NCBI GenBank assembly: GCA_022592435.1 | Contig: JABYQS010000839.1 | Coordinates: 1 to 12,378, forward strand | Reading direction: 5' to 3' | Length of the DNA stretch: 12,378 bases | DNA from: Cerioporus squamosus | Taxonomy: Eukaryota > Basidiomycota > Agaricomycetes > Polyporales > Polyporaceae | Shown: positions 7,715 to 12,378 of the stretch, piece by piece | How the letters are laid out: each line of letters begins with the position of its first letter | How positions within the stretch are numbered: position 1 is the first letter of the stretch | Translations under genes and position numbers: made by a program | The notes under the pieces: generated by a model | What the model saw: only the letters and a program-made list of their open reading frames with translations | Databases searched by the model: none | What the model was told of the DNA's origin: nothing

Positions 7715-9085
7715 ATGCTGATAGTCGTGCATCCCTGCGGGCTCTGCCTCGACATTTTTTATGAGCCTGAGCAGTTGCGCGCGCACAAGCCTATGTGCTG
7801 CCAACGGAACCTTTGCGTCGTTTGCAAGGAAGACTACCCAACGTCTCTCGAACTGCGGGAGCACCTCTCTACGTCACATGGAAGCTACCACTCATGCAAG
7901 TTCTGCGACCGGCACTATGTCGGACTGGCCCAACTCGACGAACACTACATGTACCAACACTCATTTTGTCATGAATGCAAACTGGTGCGCATCTCAGGGT
8001 GTTAAACCTCTGACGTCGCTCGATCTAACGTTTGCCAAGCCGTTCTCTACCAAGGAGGAATTGGCGAAGCATGACCTGGAGTGTCCGGACCACTTTACTG
8101 CCCGCTTTGCAGCTTGATCTTCCCGACTGAAGGCATGATGGCCAAACACTTCGACGAGAAGCACTACTACTGTAAGAAATGCCACCGAGTACGTCTTCCC
8201 TGATTGTTCTCGCAAATCCTCCATTTTCTTACGACATCCAAGGTCTTCGCTACTGCTAAAGATCTGAAGGAACACCACGCGCAGAGCGTGCAGCACGCTT
8301 ACTGCCAGTACTGCGACAAGCCCCTAGACTCGCAAGATGCACTCCGCCAGCATTGCCGTACCGAGCATGGCTACTGCGACAGCTGTGACCAGGTATCTCA
8401 ATCCATTCCTCCACAATGACTCTGGCTGACCTGCGTTGCTACACAGGCCTTCCGTTCGGCTCTCGGACTTAAAGAGCACTACGTCCAGAGCCCGCGACAC
8501 GCGTATTGCCAGTATTGCGACCAACACTTCAAGAACCAAGGAGCTCTTTGCCAGCACTATCGGGATGTCCACTACCTCTGCGAGAGCTGCGAAAAGGTAC
8601 GCATGTGCTCCGCAGTTCTTCCCGCTTGCGCTAAGTACATTCTCAGGTGTTTCACTTGCCTCTCGGCCTGAAGGAACACTACGTCCAGAGCCCGGCGCAC
8701 GCGTACTGCCAGAAATGCAACATACACTTCCCCACGGGAGCCGAGCTCTTCCGCCATTACGAGACAAGGCACTGGTTTTGCCAGGTCTGCGACAAGGTGC
8801 GTACCTTCCCCGCTGCACAGCTTCGTCCGAGCTGATACCACGACCAATCAGGTACTCCCGACCCAGGGTGGGTTATACGATCACCATCGCCAGAAGCACC
8901 GCGACATATACTGTGTCGTCCCGCACTGCAGGCTACTCTTCCGGACTGCAGAGGACCTCAGGATACACATTCGCTCCGGTCATTGCGTTACACGCAATCA
9001 GTTCGTCCGACGAGTCGCTCGGGCGCGAACATCGGAAGAGGTCGATGTTGCATTTAAGATGACGGGGCTCGCGATTGCGATGTAA
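7715..9085 (+). CDS. Thirteen-finger C2H2 zinc-finger protein with one-unit-per-exon repeats (one frameshift)
   Basis: Nucleic-acid or protein binding is likely from the fingers; the target is unknown. Exons: 7715-7984, 8040-8188, 8243-8392, 8447-8596, 8647-8796 and 8852-9085. Introns are 50-55 nt, all phase 0. Fingers follow C-x2-C-x12-H. Exon 1 holds a C2HC-like finger (C8, C11, H24, C28), full fingers at C34 and C61, and the CxxC of a fourth (C85, C88). Each middle exon then carries the distal half of one finger (H-x6-H in LKEHYVQSPAH), a whole finger (H-x4-H) and the next CxxC, so every intron splits a finger two codons after its CxxC. The last exon completes one finger and adds C-x4-C-x12-H-x4-H. 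In exon 2 a base is missing at 8094-8097 (DHF, then CPLC out of frame); uncorrected, translation stops after 115 aa at 8117, otherwise 367 aa. The ATG at 7715 is the first after an in-frame TGA at 7706. Confidence 0.85.
8040..8796 (+). repeat. Four tandem repeat exons, 50 codons each, period about 200 bp
   Basis: Exons 8040-8188 (149 nt), 8243-8392, 8447-8596 and 8647-8796 (150 nt each) encode homologous units. The last two share CACTACGTCCAGAGCCCG at 8477-8494 and 8677-8694, exactly 200 bp apart, followed by further near-identity (CACGCGTA.TGCCAG). Exon 8243-8392 is a more distant copy and 8040-8188 the most diverged. The introns between them are similar in length but not in sequence. Confidence 0.85.
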
Positions 9086-9303
9086 GAGGGTCCGAAGGAC
9101 TCTCATGACGCTCTCCCTGCGTGCGCAGGAAAGAGAATGGTTGTCCTTATCATATACTAGGATACCCATGTTCGCATTGGTCAAGGTGCATCGTGATTGA
9201 GCTAGGAGGGATTCCCGTTCGCTGGACGCGTTGCGTTCGCGCATACAGCTTCGACCGTGCACGCTCAGGCTCGGACGCCAATAGTAGACCCCGGCCTCGC
9301 AGT
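9086..9303. other. Convergent 3' spacer
   Basis: 218 bases between the ends of the zinc-finger gene (plus) and the kinase-like gene (minus). It should hold both 3' UTRs. No clear polyadenylation signal or gene was seen. Confidence 0.4.
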
Positions 9304-10320
9304 TTAGTACAGGAGATCTTGTATGATATCTAAGAAGATGATTCTCGTCTTCTTATGAATGATGTTGGCTCGCACGTACTCGGGCTTCATGTTCGTCACC
9401 AAAGCCCTCTCGAAGTCTATCATGCGCAGACCGTAGACGGGGTCGTGATACGGCGACGGCAGGCCAGGCAACCCAGGCGGAGATGTCGGCGCGTACGCGA
9501 TGTTTTCGGTACGCCAATCCTCGTAAACCACATTCAGCTCGGCGAGGTCGTAGTGCATGTGGTCCAGATCATCCCTGCGATCAGCGTGAGTGAGTCTCAT
9601 GGGAGCCTGAGTTGTCTCCGTCGAGGTTGGACGTACATGAGAACCTCGAGCTCCGGAGGATAATTGTCGGGCCGGTACATGGGAATATGTCCGCCGACCT
9701 TCTCGAGCAGCAATATGTCCACTCCCGTATACGCACGCGGCTCCGAGGGTTCGTCCGAGTCGGAATCCTCGGACGGCGGCACGACGTAGCGCATGCTATC
9801 CGGGTTCAAACTAGCACGGAAGTAGCCATAGCACCGTGGTGCGACCACGCCCTGCAGCTCCTCGATGTGGCCATACATCCCAGCCTCTTGAGCGAGCAGA
9901 AGGGTGTCCGCAACTTTGATGACCAGAGGCGGTACGTCGAAGGCACCGGAAGGATTGATTTTCGTGACCTCGACATCGTACACGGCATGCCGTTCGTTGG
10001 AGGAGATCACATCCCCGGCCCTCAGGTCTAGGCTTGCGCGAACGACGCCAGGGCGAGGACGCGAAGGCAAGCGCAGCTGGGGTACCTCCGAGTCGTACTT
10101 AATCATGGAACGGGGCGGTGCGGGCTGATAGCTCTGGCGAGGTGCCCCGGGATCCTGCCGAGGTAAGTCTAAAGTGACGGCTGCGCCGTTTGTGTCGATG
10201 GCGAGACCGGACACACGAATAGACAGTAGTGTGGTAAGAGCCTGGTGGCAAGTGAGCTCAGAGTCTGATCATCTAAGAGCATGCGGTATTTACCAGGGAC
10301 GGTGGCTGAACTGTCGTCAT
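9304..10320 (-). CDS. Atypical protein-kinase-like protein of the Agaricomycete type (300 aa model)
   Basis: Probably a kinase-fold protein; activity is uncertain. Model: exons 10320-10294 (MTTVQPPSL), 10241-9637 and 9574-9304; introns 10293-10242 (52 nt) and 9636-9575 (62 nt, GTACGT..CGCTGAT..CAG), phases 0 and 2, open throughout. The glycine-rich loop region is degenerate (GDVISSNERHAVYDVEV). PPLVIKVAD supplies the VAIK-type Lys (K118), followed by a helix-C region with EAGMYGHIEELQG and RCYGYF. The second intron joins EVLM to DDLDHMHYDLAELNV. The catalytic loop is VVYEDWRTENI (D230, N235) and the DFG position is IDFE (D264-E266). The linker PPGLPGLPSPYHD between them is typical of a family abundant in polypores. 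An acidic insert (SEDSDSDEPSEP) sits at 166-177. A pyrimidine-rich leader precedes the chosen ATG. The first exon is the weakest part; the first ATG inside exon 2 is at 10106 (246 aa). Confidence 0.72.
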
Positions 10321-10682
10321 GTGTGCGTTTGAGGCACAGAAGAAGGTCGAGGAAGCTGTATGTCGAGGGGTGTATGCGAGAGTTCTTGGAGACTGCAGCA
10401 ACGGCAGCGTGTCGCTCATGTTCATAACGTGTGCGGCACGTGGTTCTGTTCACGCACGACGAGTGTTGGCAGCCGAAAGCGTGTAACACGCTTCGCTCGA
10501 AGTTGATGGACTAGTCCGGCCTCGAGGCGGGTCTCGGATCTCTGCGCTGACCTTGGCAGAATTAACCTAGGTATGCCTTCTACTAAAATGGCTGGATATG
10601 GATCGCTCGGTCGCATCATGTATCGAAACGAAGATTTGAGCTGTCATACATCCTTCTTCAGTATAAACCCACCTTTGTGAGC
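10321..10682. other. Spacer between the kinase-like gene and the hydrolase 3' end
   Basis: Both neighbours are on the minus strand, so this holds the hydrolase 3' UTR and the kinase-like promoter. The stretch next to the kinase ATG is CT-rich on the coding strand (CTTCCTCGACCTTCTTCTG), as in many fungal core promoters. No gene was seen. Confidence 0.4.
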
Positions 10683-12378
10683 CTATATGTCGGACGCAGG
10701 AAGATTAGCCAGTATATCCGCAGTGTTCACCCCGTCGAACAGCTCAAAGTCGGCATTAACCTCGCACACTGTGTTCTTCTCCGGGAGCTACAAACGACCG
10801 AACATGAACCAACAGGACGAGACACGGGATGAGACGACTGGTACTCACCGTGCCATTCACCAGATACCGGGCCATGACCTCGTCCACGCACGCCGACGGC
10901 GCACTGAGCGTCTGGTGCTGTTATGGGTGTCAGCAGCCACCTCGCGTTTGAGCATTGCCAGAGCCAGAGCAAGAGGTGCACGTACCCGAACCCATTCAGC
11001 CTCAGCAAGACTGCGTCGTCTCCTAGCAGTGCAGCCAACGCTTGCGCGTTCCTGAGCGACGTTATGGGGTCGTACTGTGATAAAAGAGGGCCGCGTCAGT
11101 ATGTCGTGTGCCTCACGCGGAATATCTAGTCATGAGGCCTGGGGACTGACCGTGTTGGAGGCGATCAGGATCTTGTTCGCGAGCTTCCTGTTGAACGGGC
11201 CGGTGTACCTCTCGACAGACCGAACAGGCCAGAACGGGCACGGGTAGATGATAGGCCAGACCGCTCCGACTGCAGCCAGTGCAGCGTACCACGAACAACG
11301 CACGCGGTCAGCAGTTATATGTCTCGGATGAACGAGGCGGATGTACACATATGCGAGACGTTCTGTGTGCCTGCGACGAGGTCCTTGAAGATATCGGCTA
11401 TGGTCGTGTCTCCCGGGTCGATGGCGTCGCCGCAGATGATCGCGTGCGGGGTGTACGACGGTGCGTCGTTTGTACGCGCTTTTCTAACCTAGATATATCG
11501 TGCCTCATCGTTGAGCGATCAGTAGCCCTATCCCGAACAGGGCAGAGGATGACGTACGTGCGGGGCGGAACGACGTCGTCCAATCTCTTCTGGAGGTGCG
11601 CGGAAGGGGGCGACTCGCTCTTCACCGTCTCCACGAGGTCCGGGTAGACCTCGTTCAGGAAGTCTCTCCAGCCTTCTGGGTAGTACATCTGAACTCTGAG
11701 CAGACCTGACCCAGTCAAGGATTTCAGCCTCGACAGCCGCACTTTGGAAGGGGTGTGTACCAAGGTAACTGTACTCACTGTGGATCTGCCCGGAAGTGAG
11801 AGGAATCGATGCATTGGCCTTCGCGGCGTCGTGCGCAGCCTGATCAGCGCCTGGAACTTCGCGTCGATGTCGAGTGGGCCATCGCCCTGGAGGCTGCGGC
11901 GCACCCTCCCGGGCCTGCGAGTGCGCAACCTGTGATCATACCTTTGTAGACTGTGTCTGCGGAAACGAGCTGATCGTCCCAATGCTGAATGGAGGAGCGA
12001 GAGTGTAAGTTATATAGCAGAGCGACTCAGAGCCAAGGACATACCACGGAGAGGTCGTGGGTGGCAAGGAAGACGGGGTCGAGTACGCCGTCGAGGATCA
12101 CTCGTCCAACACGCTAGCGGCAGTCAGTTCACAGACTACATGCCGCGATCATGATCCTTACCTGAGGGAACACTAGCAACAAACGTCAGGAACGCATATA
12201 GAGGGTTTGCCACAACTACTCACTGTTTACGAGCCAAGCACCCATCACCGTGCCGAACGAATACCCGATGAAGTTGATAGGGGCACGGGGCCCATCCAGC
12301 GCATCAGCCATCGAGACTATGTCCCGGACGGCCGCTGCGGTCCCGACGTACCGCAAGAGCCTGCCTCTCGCCCCGTGG
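10683..12378 (-). CDS. TAP-like alpha/beta hydrolase (tripeptidyl-aminopeptidase-type), 5' end beyond window, two frameshifts
   Basis: Serine hydrolases of this type cleave peptides or esters and are usually secreted or membrane-anchored; this substrate is unknown. Exons (minus): 12378-12224, 12172-12162, 12113-12045, 11984-11779, 11705-11558, 11483-11347, 11269-11151, 11074-10982, 10917-10849, 10787-10683; introns are 48-77 nt. Seen: YVGTAAAVRDIVSMADAL; nucleophile elbow INFIGYSFGTVMG (Ser of GYSFG); NMFPQRVGRVILDGVLDP; HWDDQLVSADTVYKG; MYYPEGWRDFLNEVYPDL; the likely acid in AIICGDAIDPGDTT; YPCPFWPVRSVERYTGPFN; then the C-terminal TAP domain YDPITSLRNAQALAAL, LRLNGFGY/HQT with the likely catalytic His first after an intron, CVDEVMARYLVNGT, and LPEKNTVCEVNADF ending at TAG 10685-10683. 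Exon 11984-11779 breaks frame twice, near 11885 (before GDGPLDIDAKF) and near 11840 (before AHDAAKANASIPLTSG). Its 206 nt should be 208. All other junctions are in phase. Confidence 0.83.
12162..12172 (-). other. 11-nt microexon of the hydrolase gene
   Basis: TGTTCCCTCAG lies between introns 12223-12173 (51 nt, GTGAGT..CCTGACG..TAG) and 12161-12114 (48 nt, GTAAGG..CTGACTG..TAG). It completes ATG (A|TG) and adds Phe-Pro-Gln, giving VNMFPQ|RVGRVILDG, the sequence expected right after the nucleophile elbow. Confidence 0.85.

Noticed and set aside
8072..8112. Small intron hiding the zinc-finger frameshift
   Set aside because: Any GT..AG choice there would delete the CPLC cysteines and no branch site is present; the 149 versus 150 nt comparison points to a one-base loss.
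8324..8847. Minus-strand frames of 164 and 91 codons with internal similarity to each other
   Set aside because: Their mutual similarity comes from the duplicated zinc-finger exons on the other strand.
8436..9062. 208-codon plus-strand frame across the zinc-finger exons
   Set aside because: Reads through introns out of phase with the finger motifs; none of the CxxC/HxxxxH pattern is in this frame.
11398..11982. A single 194-codon minus-strand ORF as the gene product
   Set aside because: It is a mosaic of several true hydrolase exons with unspliced introns and wrong-frame parts; the spliced model gives far better family agreement.
1..12378. tRNA, rRNA, CRISPR, transposon ends or a biosynthetic cluster
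   Set aside because: No cloverleaf, repeat-spacer array, terminal inverted repeats, transposase or reverse transcriptase motifs, or core biosynthetic enzyme were found by eye.

Overview
The window looks like nuclear DNA from an Agaricomycete (Basidiomycota), most likely a wood-rot polypore or close relative. Genes are cut by many short GT..AG introns, mostly about 48-77 nt, several with a CTGAC/CTAAC branch site. The families seen are ones expanded in such fungi: HET-domain, BTB/POZ, multi-finger C2H2, an atypical kinase-like protein, an MFS transporter and a secreted-type alpha/beta hydrolase. Calls rest on motif recognition and splice logic only; no database search was possible.

Layout: (1) 1-437, minus: 5' part of a HET-domain gene running off the left edge, with two frame breaks. 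(2) about 1172-1840, minus: remnant of an MFS transporter lacking its middle. (3) 2359-3454, plus: BTB/POZ gene with a good 51-nt intron, then a frameshift and an in-frame TAG. (4) 4324-5365, minus: 319-aa coiled-coil protein with a conserved-looking C-terminus whose reading needs an 18-nt intron. (5) 7715-9085, plus: six-exon C2H2 protein with 13 fingers. Its four middle exons each encode one 50-residue unit; three are exactly 150 nt and one is 149 nt. (6) 9304-10320, minus: three-exon kinase-like gene, intact in my model. (7) 10683-12378, minus: TAP-like alpha/beta hydrolase, ten exons visible including an 11-nt microexon, 5' end beyond the window, with two frame breaks in one exon.

The genes do not form a pathway or operon. 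The window reads as an accessory neighbourhood of recognition-type families (HET, BTB, zinc finger, kinase-like) separated by long spacers. The strongest oddity is that five of the seven genes carry single-base frame breaks while splice sites and coding similarity around them remain good. Either this is a cluster of young pseudogenes or the consensus has indel errors. The 5366-7714 stretch (about 2.3 kb) holds nothing I can assign. I found no tRNA, rRNA, CRISPR, transposase or reverse transcriptase.
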